Below, piece after piece: positions 1 to 9,883 of a stretch of DNA of 64,000 nucleotides. The translations under genes were made by a program, and so were the position numbers. Each line of letters starts with the position of its first letter. The first letter of the stretch is position 1. Source of the stretch: Winogradskyella sp. (GTDB taxonomy: Bacteria; Bacteroidota; Bacteroidia; Flavobacteriales; Flavobacteriaceae); NCBI GenBank assembly GCA_028383925.1, contig JAOEWO010000003.1, forward strand, positions 89,437 through 153,436. Direction: 5' to 3'. The notes below the pieces were generated by a model, which did no database searches, had not been told where the DNA came from, and was given only the letters and a program-made list of their open reading frames with translations.

Positions 1-1
1 A

Positions 2-457
2 TTACAAGATGAAAAGACAGATGAAGTTATTGGTATGATTGCTGTAGACGATATGGAGAGTAATATTCTTGTGGTTTCAGAAAACGGCTACGGAAAACGC
101 TCGAGTCTAGAAGATTACAGAATTACTAATCGTGGTGGAAAGGGTGTAAAAACCATTTCGATTACTGAAAAAACCGGTAATTTAGTATCTATTAAGAATG
201 TTACAGATGAAGATGATTTAATGATTATTAATAAATCTGGAATCGCTATTCGTATGGCAGTAGCAGATTTACGTGTTATGGGTAGAGCTACACAAGGGGT
301 TAAATTAATAAACCTTAAAGGTAATGACTCTATAGCAGCAGTGGCTAAAGTTATGAAAGATGACGAAGAAGATTTAGATGCAGAAATGTCTGATGAAGAG
401 TCTACAGATGATGATGGCACGGCTATTGATAATAATGAAACAGAAACTGAAAATTAA
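2..457 (+). CDS. gyrA: DNA gyrase subunit A, C-terminal fragment (cut by window edge)
   Basis: The frame is open from base 2, so this is the 3' end of a gene that begins before the window. The product is the C-terminal beta-pinwheel of GyrA, which wraps DNA around the type II topoisomerase that introduces negative supercoils. Visible family features are the repeated blade motif with VVSENGYGKRSSLEDY and the GGKGVKTI and RATQGVKLINL strings, which are typical of GyrA/ParC blades. The last 35 or so residues are an acidic, Asp/Glu-rich tail (DDEEDLDAEMSDEES), as in many flavobacterial GyrA proteins. It is followed after 28 bp by a TPR gene on the same strand, probably co-transcribed. GyrA rather than ParC is favoured by the blade sequence and acidic tail, but the catalytic domain is not in view. 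Confidence 0.92.
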   Translation, partial: LQDEKTDEVIGMIAVDDMESNILVVSENGYGKRSSLEDYRITNRGGKGVKTISITEKTGNLVSIKNVTDEDDLMIINKSGIAIRMAVADLRVMGRATQGVKLINLKGNDSIAAVAKVMKDDEEDLDAEMSDEESTDDDGTAIDNNETETEN

Positions 458-485
458 ATATTAACAACAAATTATTTATTACAAG

Positions 486-1778
486 ATGAAAAAATTAATG
501 ACATTAGTGTTGCTCTTAACTGTCGCGTCAATGTCTTTTGCTCAAAAGAGCGAAGTCAAAGCAATTGAGAAAGCACTTAAAAACCTAAACTATGCAGATG
601 CTAAATCTGCTGTTTCTGCTGCAGAAGGTTTGGTAGGTAATATGGATGATAAGATTAAATCTAAATTTTACTTCCTAAAAGCACAGTCACTATATGCAAA
701 AGGTGCAGGTACAGACGCTAATGTAGATGATGCTATTGCAGCTTTAGATAAACTGAAAGATTTAGAATCTTCTATGGGTAAATTAAAGTATACTGAAGAA
801 GCTAATTCTATGAAGTTAGAGATGACAAGATCTTTTTTAACTAAAGCAAACAATGCCATTAGTAACAAAAACTTTAAGGAAGCTGCCAAGCGCTTTGAGA
901 AAGTTTATAAAATGTCTCCACAAGACACAATTTATCTTTATTATGCAGCTTCATCTGCCGTAAATGCTCAAGATTTTGATAATGCTCTAAATTATTATTT
1001 AGACTTAAAAAACATGGGTTATACAGGGGCATCAATGAATTATTATGCAATTAATAAAGATACTGGTGAAGAAGACTCTTTTACAAACAAATCTGAAAGA
1101 GATTTATCTGTAAAAATAGCTAAGACACATAACAATCCTGAGGACAGAAGAGGTGATTCTAAAACATCTGAAATTGTAAAGAATATCGCTTTAATCTATG
1201 TTTCTCAGAATAAAAACGAAAAAGCTTTAGGTGCAATGGCAGATGCTAGGGCAGAGAACCCTGATGATTTAGGTCTTTTACTTTCTGAAGCAAATGTGTA
1301 TTTAAAGATGGGTAATCGCGATAAGTTTAAAGACTTAATGGAAGAGGCAACTGAAAAAGATCCTGATAATGCAGAGTTACAGTACAACTTAGGTGTACTT
1401 GCTGCAGATGGTGGTAATCCAGAAGAGGCTATAAAATATTACGAGAAGGCTATTGCAATTAACCCTGGTTATACAGATGCTTATAACAACTTAGCGGTTG
1501 TAATTTTAGCTGGTGAATCTGCTATTGTAGAAGAAATGAATGGATTAGGTAATAGTGCAGCGGATAATAGAAAATATGACGAGTTAAAGGATAAACGCTC
1601 TAAGTTATATGAAACAGCTATTCCTTACTTAGTAAAATCATTAGATTTAAGAAGTTCTAATATTAATGCAGCCAAAACACTTATGAACATTTACAGTGCA
1701 CTTGGTGAAACAGCTAAATATAAAGAAATGAAAGCAAAAGTCGCAGCAATTGAAGCAAGCGAAGCTGGAAATAACTAA
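486..1778 (+). CDS. Secreted tetratricopeptide-repeat protein
   Basis: A 430-residue protein with a signal peptide (MKKLMTLVLLLTVASMSFAQ; cleavage expected after SFA) followed by helical TPR units. Clear units lie near residues 130-175 (FKEAAKRFEKVYKMSPQD) and 296-340 (LQYNLGVLAADGGNPEEAIKYY then INPGYTDAYNNLA). TPRs mediate protein-protein contacts, so a periplasmic scaffold or outer-membrane-associated adaptor is likely, but no specific partner can be named. It starts 28 bp after gyrA, a common flavobacterial arrangement, and a strong terminator follows it. No catalytic motif is seen. Confidence 0.8.
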   Translation: MKKLMTLVLLLTVASMSFAQKSEVKAIEKALKNLNYADAKSAVSAAEGLVGNMDDKIKSKFYFLKAQSLYAKGAGTDANVDDAIAALDKLKDLESSMGKLKYTEEANSMKLEMTRSFLTKANNAISNKNFKEAAKRFEKVYKMSPQDTIYLYYAASSAVNAQDFDNALNYYLDLKNMGYTGASMNYYAINKDTGEEDSFTNKSERDLSVKIAKTHNNPEDRRGDSKTSEIVKNIALIYVSQNKNEKALGAMADARAENPDDLGLLLSEANVYLKMGNRDKFKDLMEEATEKDPDNAELQYNLGVLAADGGNPEEAIKYYEKAIAINPGYTDAYNNLAVVILAGESAIVEEMNGLGNSAADNRKYDELKDKRSKLYETAIPYLVKSLDLRSSNINAAKTLMNIYSALGETAKYKEMKAKVAAIEASEAGNN

Positions 1779-1822
1779 ACTTTATAAGTGATTTAATAGC
1801 TAAATTACTACTTTAATAAATT

Positions 1823-1860
1823 AAGAAGACCAAGACAGTAATTGTTTTGGTCTTCTTTTT
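1823..1860 (+). terminator. Intrinsic terminator after gyrA-TPR unit
   Basis: An 11-bp perfect stem (AAGAAGACCAA at 1823-1833 with TTGGTCTTCTT at 1847-1857) followed by a T run. It lies 45 bp after the TPR gene stop. Confidence 0.85.
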
Positions 1861-2074
1861 TATCAATTTTTAGCTAGTATCAACATAATTAAAGAACGAA
1901 GTCTTAAGTCTATTGCAATATTTACGTTTAATGAGTGAACAATCTTTTGTACAAACAAAAGCTAAAATCCTGTTTACTCACATTTAAATTGGAATGATTG
2001 AATTCTGAAAATCATCACTCATGTTTTCAGGTGAATTATAGTGCTATTAAATTTTCGTGCACAATTTTAAAAAC
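1861..2074. other. Intergenic stretch with short inverted repeats, no gene seen
   Basis: This 214-bp stretch lies between two terminators and contains no convincing reading frame. It holds several short complementary pairs: TGAGTGAACA near 1932 with TGTTTACTCA near 1972 (9 of 10 pairs), CTTTTGT with ACAAAAG inside that, and CTGAAAA near 2006 with TTTTCAG near 2024. These could be the decayed remains of an element or a small RNA. No promoter was recognised. Confidence 0.3.
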
Positions 2075-2110
2075 AAAAAAGCACACTATTAGTTATAGTG
2101 TGCTTTTTTT
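2075..2110. terminator. Bidirectional terminator between convergent genes
   Basis: A 9-bp perfect stem (GCACACTAT at 2081-2089 with ATAGTGTGC at 2095-2103) is flanked by A6 and T7, so it can terminate transcription in both directions. It mainly serves the long minus-strand gene that ends at 2134. Confidence 0.85.
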
Positions 2111-2133
2111 AGTTTCAATATGTGGTCTCTTAT

Positions 2134-5100
2134 TTACTTAATAATTAGTTTTTGTATGCGTTTTTGATTCTGTTCATTTTCTAGTTGTACAATATAAATA
2201 CCTGTAGTTAAATTAGAAACATTAATAACTTGTATTGTGTTTGTTGTCTCTAGTTTTTGAGTAGTTACTACTCTACCGTGTATATCAAACAATTTAAGAT
2301 CTGTAGCCTTTTGTAATTGTCCTTTTATAACAATAGTTTTTTCTGCTTGGTTTGTATAGATGTTAAGCCCGTCTAGACTTTGCTCATTAAGGTTAAGCGC
2401 ACTAGTTTCAAAACGTAAGAAGAAACGACCAGCATTAAGCATGTCAGTATCTGCTACAAAACTATAAGTATTGGTGTTTAATAAGGTAAATGTATTGTTA
2501 TCTGTGTCTTCTAAATATACATTTACAGTACTTGGTATTGACATTTCGGTAATAGCTACAGTAATAGTTTCCCCTTGTGCTGCGTGTATGCCTAACGGAA
2601 TAACCACGTTATTCATGTCATCTTGCCCAAGAGCTTGTATGGCCATTGGTGTACCCGTATTTTCTTCTACTAAATGTGTGTATACAGCATAGTTTGGGGC
2701 GCTACCACCAAATAAAGAGGCATCATAACCAGGATCTAAACCAAGTGATGCGTTAGAATTAAAGTAGATATCGGTTTCAAAAGAGGTGCTATTGTTATTA
2801 ATTTCAACTTTAACAAGTCCGCTATTAATTCTGCCCGCAATAAAATCGTCTGTATTGCCTTTAACTCGCATTTGTGGTGTAAAAGAAATAAGACCACCGC
2901 CAGATTTCACTTTCACAAAAAATCCTTGACCGGGTGCTATAAGTACCCCTGTGCTTAGATTGTTAAGTATTGTCCACCCATTAGAGGCATCACCATCATA
3001 ACCGTAAACGGCTTGTAAAGCACCTGCATCTAATTGCGATTGATTTAGATTAAAGAAGGTTTCAAAATCTATATAAGACGGGTAGGGGTTACCAATTAAA
3101 TTCCACCCACTAAAAGCTGTAGCAGATTCAGTAATCGGTAAAGTAAACCCATTAGTTTCTACAGCACCCGTAAAGGTTAATGTTGTACCACTAATGGCAT
3201 CTTCAGAGGTATCTCTAGCAGCTCTATAGCCAACGCCTTTGTTTAGTGTTACACCAGCATTAGTTGTAGCGAATAAACTTTGATAACTACCAGTGGTTTC
3301 ATTAAAAGGACCAAATAATTTCTGGTCTGTATTATTAGAATTTTCAAATAAGTTAGGGTTAGCAGTAGCAAAACTTCCAAAAGTTTGTCCATTAAAAGGA
3401 GATGATATAAGATCATTACCGGTAGAGCCATTGTAATTATTTACATGGCGTTTGTACGACATATTACCAGTGGCAATACCTTCAATAATTAAGCTAGCAT
3501 AATTGTTAGAGGACGATTGTAATTCTACAACACCATTATTAGTAAAATCACCATGCACCGTTAAACTACCACCTTGTTCAATAATAAGAGATGCACCGTT
3601 AGAGACCTCAATAGTATTAACTTCAATACTGATATCTGCTGGTATCGTGTATATGCCATTACCGATATAAATGTTTGCATCAGTTGTGGTTTCATTCGGA
3701 CTAATATTATTTAACCAAATACCATCACAATATACTAATGTGCTAGGATCTAAGCTACTAATATCACAGCTAATGCCAAACGGCACGTATTGAATTAATG
3801 TAGCTTTAGGAAAAGTAGCACTATCATTAGTACCATTAATAGAATTACCACCTCGACCTCTTAGGTGAATACTCACTACATCATTAACACCATCACTGTA
3901 GAGTTGAACTCTCAAGGCATCTGCAATAAATGGAGGTTGTGTATCACCACCCCATTCGTAAATGCCACCATCAATCCAACCTCCTTGACCTTCCTCTAAT
4001 GTTATCCATTCATTTTCAGAATGGTAGCTTATGCGCCAAAGTGTATTTGGTTGCGCTTGCATATTATTGTTTGTTGTATAAACTCCACCAAAAGTTACAT
4101 AATTAATATATTTTGAATTAGGCCAATTTACCTTCCAGCTAAATCCATCTTCTGCATTAGGTGTTCCTAAATTTTCTAAATAGTTAGCACCATACTCGTT
4201 ATAACCAGTTACAGTACGGTAATTATTAATTGCAGGATCGTATAAAATTTCAAGAGGTGTACCTCTTCCATCAGATTCTGAACCGATGAGTATTGCTTCA
4301 GTTAATAAGGCTAAATTAATACTGTCGTCTTGATTGTTGTTAGGAATACCAGGATTACAAAGTTCTGGTGCTGTAAATAATGCAGGTGATGTAATAGAGC
4401 ACTCGGAATCATCTGTAAAAAAAGCCGTTACATTTACACCAATTCCATCTGAAGCAAGGCCTATTAATGTTACAGTTTGTGGGCTGGTTGTAATAGGAAA
4501 AATTTGACCATTTACATTTAAATTACCTGTCTGTGGTGCATTAATATAATTGATAATAACATCTTGAGAGTACGAGTTATTACCTTCGTTACATAAAGAT
4601 TGGTTACCTTCTGAAACCGAACCTATAATACAATCTGTTGGTGGTGGTAGGTACTGTATTAAAGTAGCTTTAGTTTCTGTACCACTATCGTCTCTTTCAA
4701 AAGATACGCCACCCCGACCTCTTAGATGAATACTCACAACATCATTAATACCATCACTGTAAAGTTCTACTTTTAGTGCTTCGGCAGTAATTGGTGTTTG
4801 GGCTCTTCCGTCATATTGGTAAATACCTTGGTCTATCCAACCTCCTTGACCTTGGTCTAAAGTTTGCCAAGTACCTTCATTATAATAGCTAATTTTCCAT
4901 AAAGTATTTGGCTGATTTTGGTTTTGATTAACAGTAACACCACCAAAAGTAACATAGTTTATAAGTTTAGGTGATGACCAGTTTACTTGCCAAGTAAAAG
5001 CATCATTAATAGATATTGTACCTAAATTTTCACCAAAAGTTGCGCCGTATAAATTGTTGTCTGTAACTTTAAAATAATCATTTATTCTAGGGTCCCATAA

Positions 5101-7596
5101 TATATCTAAAGGCTCACCTCGTCTACTATTTAAAGAGCCTGTTACTTCGGCAGAGGCTAAAAGTGCTAAGTTTATATTCTTATCTGGTGAATTAATAGTT
5201 TCTAAGTTGGGGTCTAACTCATTTATCCATTGTTCTATAACAGCAACAGCATCTTCATCTACTTTAGATTTAGTTAACGGTGGCATCATTATGCTAGGAT
5301 TTACACTATTCATTCTATGGAATAAAACAGATTTTGAAGCATCGCCAGCAAATACAATACGTTCATCTGCTATACCTAATGATGATAAAACACCAGAAGA
5401 TAAAAGTTCGGTAGCATCAAGACTATTAAATAATCTTAAGTCAAAACCAGCTCTATTATCTGTTTCGGGTCTATGGCAATAGGCACAATTTAAATCTAAA
5501 TATGATCGTGCTTTTTCTTCTAAAGATGCATTGGCGTCATAAATAGATTTATTGGTTAAGATATTAGGTGTGTCGGCATCTACAATAGTATCATCAATAA
5601 TGCCAAGGTGACTAAGTGTTACTAATTGGTTGGCAGTTGTATTAGTTGCATCGTAAGTAATATCTGTATTTAAATATCTAGACCTTAAACCAAGTGCACC
5701 TTTAGATACGGTGTTATGGCACGTAATACATTCTGAATTAGATGGGTAGTGCCATATTTGTGTGCTAGTACTTCCGTCTGCATTTGTTATTTCTATAGGT
5801 TCATCTAATGCAACGCTTTGTAAGGTTGCATCTGTTTGAGCCTCATTCCACTTATACGTTAAAAAATAAAATTTATTATCTTCACCTTTTATTGAAAAAC
5901 GTGTTTCTATTTTACGTGTTATATTAGGATTATTTTCATCTGTTTTTAAATCAAAATGTTTAATTAAAACGCTTCCGACGGGGAAATCCCAATCTCCATT
6001 TTCTGAATATTCTATTTGTTCATCTGGCGTGTTATGTGTGCCATTATTAGGTACAGCCAACCATCTGCGTTTTAATGCTCCATCAGACCAAAAAGATTCA
6101 ACAAGTTGGTAAGGTATAATACCATCATCTACATCTAAGGTGGACATGTCTGTAAAAGCACCTGTTTCAGACAACAACTGCGGAAAGATATCATAGCTTA
6201 TTTCTGTAGCTTTCAGTTTGTAAAGTGGTGTGTTAAACCCTTGTCTTAGTAGATAGAGTTCTTTATCATAATCTTCGCCAAAACCGATAATGTTTGTAGG
6301 CAAAAATATACCAAGTTCTTCATAAGATCCATTAGTAATATCTACCGTAAAAATTTCATCACCAGAGCCGTAATCCGAACATATATATTTGCCATACAAT
6401 TCGGGTATTTCACTACCTCTATATACATAACCACCAGTAATTGAGTTGGCATCATCTCGAGAAAGTGATGCTAAAGGGCCTTGGTGTGGCATGTTGTCTA
6501 GTAATTCTGTTACACAACCGGGGCCAGGAATATTACCTTCAAAAAGAGGCCATCCGTAATTTTTACCACTCTGTAAAACATTAACTTCTTCAAATGTGTT
6601 GAGACCAACATCACCTATATAAAAAAGACCTGTTTCAGAATCTTTTGTCATTTTAAAAGGGTTTCTTAAACCAATACTATAGTATTCTTCAAATCTAGAA
6701 CCATCTGCACTAGGAAAAGGGTTGTCGTTAGGAATCCAGTATTCTACACCAGTAATTTCATCAGCAAAACCGGTATCTTCAGGTTTTGTCCTAATGGGAG
6801 CATGACTTCTAGCCGGATCTTTGTCAACATCTAATCGTAATACACCACCATCTAAATCGTCTGTCATATTTTGTGACCTTGCCCATGCAGCAGCATCACC
6901 TGTGGTTAAATATAAAAAACCATCATCGCCAAAATCTATTCCACCACCTCTATGTGTGGTTCCGTTCATTCTACTTTTTAGTAGCGCTATTCTAGATCCT
7001 GGTACTAAGGTTAATGAAGTTGGGTTAACTTCAAAACGTTCTAAGACCACAAAATTTGTAAAAGGCTCATCTAAGTCGCAACTTTGGGTCGTGTAACTTG
7101 TAGGTGAATTTTCGCCTTCGCTATTTTTAGTAGTGTAATAGGCGTAAAAATAATTATCACCATTACCAAAGTTTGGGTGTATAGCAATACCTAAAAATCC
7201 TGCATCAGATATGAGTCCGACATCATTAGATAAATCAGCAATTAAATTTTTTGTCGTTGTATTTTCATCATTATCAAACCAAAATATTTCACCATTTAAT
7301 TGGCTTACAACTAATTTATTTTGGTTAGGTATTGTTTTAAGCGCAATAGGGAGGAAGAATGTTAAATTCTCGAAGGCTACCTCGTATGGTTCTGGTGTTG
7401 CAGAAGAAAAAGGTGGAAAAGCTCCATTTAAATAATTTCCCATAGGCGCTGGTGTGGTTAAACCAGGTCCCATAAAAAAGGGCATTGCGCTAAAAAGTAA
7501 AATAGAGGTTAGCGCTATAATAGAAAATCTAATTTTTGTTTTAAATAGGTTAAAATTTAGTTTTCGTTTGAGTTGAATTAAATTTATGTTTAACAT
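2134..7596 (-). CDS. Giant secreted PQQ-type sugar dehydrogenase/cytochrome c fusion with type IX sorting domain
   Basis: An 1820-residue modular exported protein. In order: a hydrophobic export segment (about residues 18-41); a glucose/sorbosone dehydrogenase-type beta-propeller (about 65-460; NYGWPLFEGN, THRGGGIDFGDDGFLY, ADEITGVEYW), a fold that uses PQQ to oxidise sugars; a region with two haem-binding CxxCH motifs, CITCH at 623-627 and CAYCH at 704-708; two copies of a roughly 180-residue module (about 805-985 and 1092-1272) sharing NLALL, NYVTFGGV, QPNTLW and VVSIHLRGRGG; further beta-rich sequence; and a type IX sorting domain at the C-terminus (about 1745-1820, LKLFDIHGRVV, TTGIYIVQLENEQ, ending KLIIK). 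Known biology suggests oxidation of polysaccharide-derived sugars at the cell surface with electrons passed to the haems; the substrate is not predictable. The duplicated module may bind carbohydrate, which is inference. Single-gene unit bounded by a terminator. Confidence 0.8.
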   Translation of the reverse strand: MLNINLIQLKRKLNFNLFKTKIRFSIIALTSILLFSAMPFFMGPGLTTPAPMGNYLNGAFPPFSSATPEPYEVAFENLTFFLPIALKTIPNQNKLVVSQLNGEIFWFDNDENTTTKNLIADLSNDVGLISDAGFLGIAIHPNFGNGDNYFYAYYTTKNSEGENSPTSYTTQSCDLDEPFTNFVVLERFEVNPTSLTLVPGSRIALLKSRMNGTTHRGGGIDFGDDGFLYLTTGDAAAWARSQNMTDDLDGGVLRLDVDKDPARSHAPIRTKPEDTGFADEITGVEYWIPNDNPFPSADGSRFEEYYSIGLRNPFKMTKDSETGLFYIGDVGLNTFEEVNVLQSGKNYGWPLFEGNIPGPGCVTELLDNMPHQGPLASLSRDDANSITGGYVYRGSEIPELYGKYICSDYGSGDEIFTVDITNGSYEELGIFLPTNIIGFGEDYDKELYLLRQGFNTPLYKLKATEISYDIFPQLLSETGAFTDMSTLDVDDGIIPYQLVESFWSDGALKRRWLAVPNNGTHNTPDEQIEYSENGDWDFPVGSVLIKHFDLKTDENNPNITRKIETRFSIKGEDNKFYFLTYKWNEAQTDATLQSVALDEPIEITNADGSTSTQIWHYPSNSECITCHNTVSKGALGLRSRYLNTDITYDATNTTANQLVTLSHLGIIDDTIVDADTPNILTNKSIYDANASLEEKARSYLDLNCAYCHRPETDNRAGFDLRLFNSLDATELLSSGVLSSLGIADERIVFAGDASKSVLFHRMNSVNPSIMMPPLTKSKVDEDAVAVIEQWINELDPNLETINSPDKNINLALLASAEVTGSLNSRRGEPLDILWDPRINDYFKVTDNNLYGATFGENLGTISINDAFTWQVNWSSPKLINYVTFGGVTVNQNQNQPNTLWKISYYNEGTWQTLDQGQGGWIDQGIYQYDGRAQTPITAEALKVELYSDGINDVVSIHLRGRGGVSFERDDSGTETKATLIQYLPPPTDCIIGSVSEGNQSLCNEGNNSYSQDVIINYINAPQTGNLNVNGQIFPITTSPQTVTLIGLASDGIGVNVTAFFTDDSECSITSPALFTAPELCNPGIPNNNQDDSINLALLTEAILIGSESDGRGTPLEILYDPAINNYRTVTGYNEYGANYLENLGTPNAEDGFSWKVNWPNSKYINYVTFGGVYTTNNNMQAQPNTLWRISYHSENEWITLEEGQGGWIDGGIYEWGGDTQPPFIADALRVQLYSDGVNDVVSIHLRGRGGNSINGTNDSATFPKATLIQYVPFGISCDISSLDPSTLVYCDGIWLNNISPNETTTDANIYIGNGIYTIPADISIEVNTIEVSNGASLIIEQGGSLTVHGDFTNNGVVELQSSSNNYASLIIEGIATGNMSYKRHVNNYNGSTGNDLISSPFNGQTFGSFATANPNLFENSNNTDQKLFGPFNETTGSYQSLFATTNAGVTLNKGVGYRAARDTSEDAISGTTLTFTGAVETNGFTLPITESATAFSGWNLIGNPYPSYIDFETFFNLNQSQLDAGALQAVYGYDGDASNGWTILNNLSTGVLIAPGQGFFVKVKSGGGLISFTPQMRVKGNTDDFIAGRINSGLVKVEINNNSTSFETDIYFNSNASLGLDPGYDASLFGGSAPNYAVYTHLVEENTGTPMAIQALGQDDMNNVVIPLGIHAAQGETITVAITEMSIPSTVNVYLEDTDNNTFTLLNTNTYSFVADTDMLNAGRFFLRFETSALNLNEQSLDGLNIYTNQAEKTIVIKGQLQKATDLKLFDIHGRVVTTQKLETTNTIQVINVSNLTTGIYIVQLENEQNQKRIQKLIIK

Positions 7597-7832
7597 TTTT
7601 CAATTTGGTTACATGTTTAATAGCTCTATAAATGTAGAATGTTTTATAACCAAGAAAGAAAATATTCGATGATACTAGTTTAATTCCGATAAAGGTAAGT
7701 GTGTTAAAATGAATGTTTTACGATAGGTATTGTCCCCGTAGGTTTACTTATACAAAAGTTAGAATAGTTTTTAATTTTACAGCGCACCAAGTTTAGCGCA
7801 TTTAGGTCTCTTTTTGAAGATTAGAGATTGCA

Positions 7833-8582
7833 TTAAATAATCTTTTTAATCACTCTAAGTTTGTGCGTGTGTATATTTTTATCTGTGTTATAAATACCGC
7901 TATGATCTAGCCTGTCTATGCGTACTTTACCATGCGCATGTATTATGTGGTTATCTTCCATAATAATACCAACATGGGTAATATTACCTTCTGCATTATC
8001 AAAAAAGGCTAAATCACCAGGTTCACTTTCTTCAATAAAACTTAAAGCTTCACCTTGGTTGGCTTGTTGTGATGCGTCTCTAAATAGTTTGTAGCCGTTT
8101 AATTTATAAACCATTTGAGTAAAACCAGAACAGTCTATGCCAAAGGGTGTTTTTCCTCCCCATAAATAAGGGGCGTTTAAATATAAAAAAGAGGAATTTA
8201 TAATTTCAGATTTTATATTCTTTTGGCTTGTTACATGCCCATCAAAAGAATGATTTAGAAGTTTTAAAGCAGTTAAATTAGAGCCAACTGGAATAGGATA
8301 TAAATTATTTGAGGCATCAGCAACAAATTCAATTAAATCTGAAGATAATTTAATCTGAGATTGTGATAATTCTTTATAGTCTGTTTCTGTAATTTCTAGA
8401 TACTGCTTATTATCTATCCACCCTTCGTATTTATCGAAGGCAAAACGAATACGGCTCCATTTTTTTCGTTGTTCTAAAACTTTAAAAATATCGCCATACA
8501 AAGCCTGCGTTACCATTTCACTAGTATCGCTGGGCTCTAATCGTATAGGTACAATTCCTAAATTGCAAACACCGTATTGCAT
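7833..8582 (-). CDS. C40 family (NlpC/P60) peptidoglycan hydrolase with SH3-like domain
   Basis: A 249-residue protein with an N-terminal bacterial SH3-like region (about residues 10-65, with GDIFKVLEQRKKWSRIRF and YEGWID) and a C-terminal NlpC/P60 cysteine peptidase. The catalytic Cys is C151 in GIDCSGF; the catalytic His is in THVGII, and a third polar residue is in IIHAHGKVR. Such enzymes cut gamma-D-Glu/diamino-acid bonds in peptidoglycan stem peptides. No signal peptide is obvious, so it may act in the cytoplasm on recycled muropeptides or be exported by an unrecognised route. The thiolase gene ends 8 bp upstream of its start on the same strand, so the two are probably co-transcribed, although their functions do not obviously connect. 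Confidence 0.88.
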   Translation of the reverse strand: MQYGVCNLGIVPIRLEPSDTSEMVTQALYGDIFKVLEQRKKWSRIRFAFDKYEGWIDNKQYLEITETDYKELSQSQIKLSSDLIEFVADASNNLYPIPVGSNLTALKLLNHSFDGHVTSQKNIKSEIINSSFLYLNAPYLWGGKTPFGIDCSGFTQMVYKLNGYKLFRDASQQANQGEALSFIEESEPGDLAFFDNAEGNITHVGIIMEDNHIIHAHGKVRIDRLDHSGIYNTDKNIHTHKLRVIKKII

Positions 8583-8590
8583 AAAATTAT

Positions 8591-9769
8591 TTAAGCACGT
8601 TCTAATACCATTGCAGAAGCGCCACCGCCACCATTACATATAGCAGCTGCACCAATTTTAGCATTGTTTTGATGTAATACATTAATAAGTGTTACTAGTA
8701 TTCTTGCGCCAGAACAACCAAGTGGGTGACCTAATGACACTGCGCCACCATTAACATTAACATTACTGTCGTTTAATCCTAATATTTTCATATTTGCTAA
8801 ACCTACAACAGAAAAAGCTTCGTTAAATTCAAAATAATCAACATCATCTATAGAAAGATTAGCTTTAGCTAGTGCTTTAGGTAATGCTTTAGCAGGTGCA
8901 GTTGTAAACCATTTTGGCTCGTGCGCTGCATCTGCATAACTTTTTATAATAGCAATAGGCGTTAATCCTAATGCGTTTGCTTTTTCTCTACTCATTAAAA
9001 CCATCGCTGCAGCGCCATCGTTTATAGTAGAAGCATTTGCAGCAGTTACGGTACCTTCTTTTGTGAAAGCAGCACGTAATGCCGGGATTTTTTCCATCTT
9101 TACATTAGTGTATTCTTCATCTCTGTCTACAACTATGGCATCACCACGACGTTGAGGTACCTCTACAGAGACAACTTCATTACTATATTTACCAGCTTCC
9201 CAAGCGGCTTTAGAACGTTCGTAAGATTGAATAGCAAAATTATCTTGGTCTTCTCTAGAGAAGTTATATTCTGTGGCACATGCATCTGCAGAAACACCCA
9301 TCGCATTTTTATCATAAGCATCTACAAGACCATCTTTTTGCATACCATCTTCTAAAGTTGCAGGGCCAAACTTTGTAGCACTTCTTGCATGGTAATAATG
9401 CGGAATTGCACTCATGTTTTCCATACCACCAGCAACAACAATATCAGCATCACCAAGCATAATGGCTTGTGCTGCTTGCATCACAGCTTTCATACCAGAG
9501 GCACAAACTTTATTTATAGTAGTACAAGGAACTGTATTTGGTATACCAGCGTATATTGCTGCTTGTCTAGCAGGCGCTTGCCCAGTACCAGCCTGCACAA
9601 CATTACCCATTAGTACTTCATCTACCAACTCTGGTTTTAAATTTATTTTATCTAAAGCGCCCTTAATTGCAGCAGCTCCAAGTCTTGGTGCTGTTACAGA
9701 AGATAAAGCACCAAGAAAACTACCAATTGGTGTTCTTACTGCAGATACGATTACAACCTCTTTACTCAT
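8591..9769 (-). CDS. Acetyl-CoA C-acyltransferase (thiolase)
   Basis: A 392-residue thiolase of normal family length. It carries the nucleophilic Cys89 (NKVCASGMK), His348 in GHPLGCSGAR, and the second catalytic Cys378 in AICNGGGGASAM. It catalyses either condensation of two acyl-CoA molecules to acetoacetyl-CoA or the thiolytic step of fatty-acid beta-oxidation. Sequence alone does not separate the biosynthetic (AtoB/PhaA) and degradative (FadA) types, although the NEAFSVV motif and length fit the acetoacetyl-CoA thiolase group. No other beta-oxidation gene is nearby. It precedes the NlpC/P60 gene on the minus strand. Confidence 0.93.
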   Translation of the reverse strand: MSKEVVIVSAVRTPIGSFLGALSSVTAPRLGAAAIKGALDKINLKPELVDEVLMGNVVQAGTGQAPARQAAIYAGIPNTVPCTTINKVCASGMKAVMQAAQAIMLGDADIVVAGGMENMSAIPHYYHARSATKFGPATLEDGMQKDGLVDAYDKNAMGVSADACATEYNFSREDQDNFAIQSYERSKAAWEAGKYSNEVVSVEVPQRRGDAIVVDRDEEYTNVKMEKIPALRAAFTKEGTVTAANASTINDGAAAMVLMSREKANALGLTPIAIIKSYADAAHEPKWFTTAPAKALPKALAKANLSIDDVDYFEFNEAFSVVGLANMKILGLNDSNVNVNGGAVSLGHPLGCSGARILVTLINVLHQNNAKIGAAAICNGGGGASAMVLERA

Positions 9770-9868
9770 TACTATAAAGTTTGAAATTAATAGCTGCGAA
9801 TTTAATCAATTTTTGATAGATTTAGGAATGAATTAATGATTATAGGGCTCTAAAATTTTAATATTTAT

Positions 9869-9876
9869 TACTTTTG
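9869..9876 (+). promoter_or_regulatory. Bacteroidota -7 box (TACTTTTG) for the PgpH-type gene
   Basis: This is an exact match to TAnnTTTG. Only 7 nt separate it from the ATG at 9884, so the transcript would have little or no leader. No clear -33 TTG was found at the right spacing. Confidence 0.5.
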
Positions 9877-9883
9877 ATTGCAT

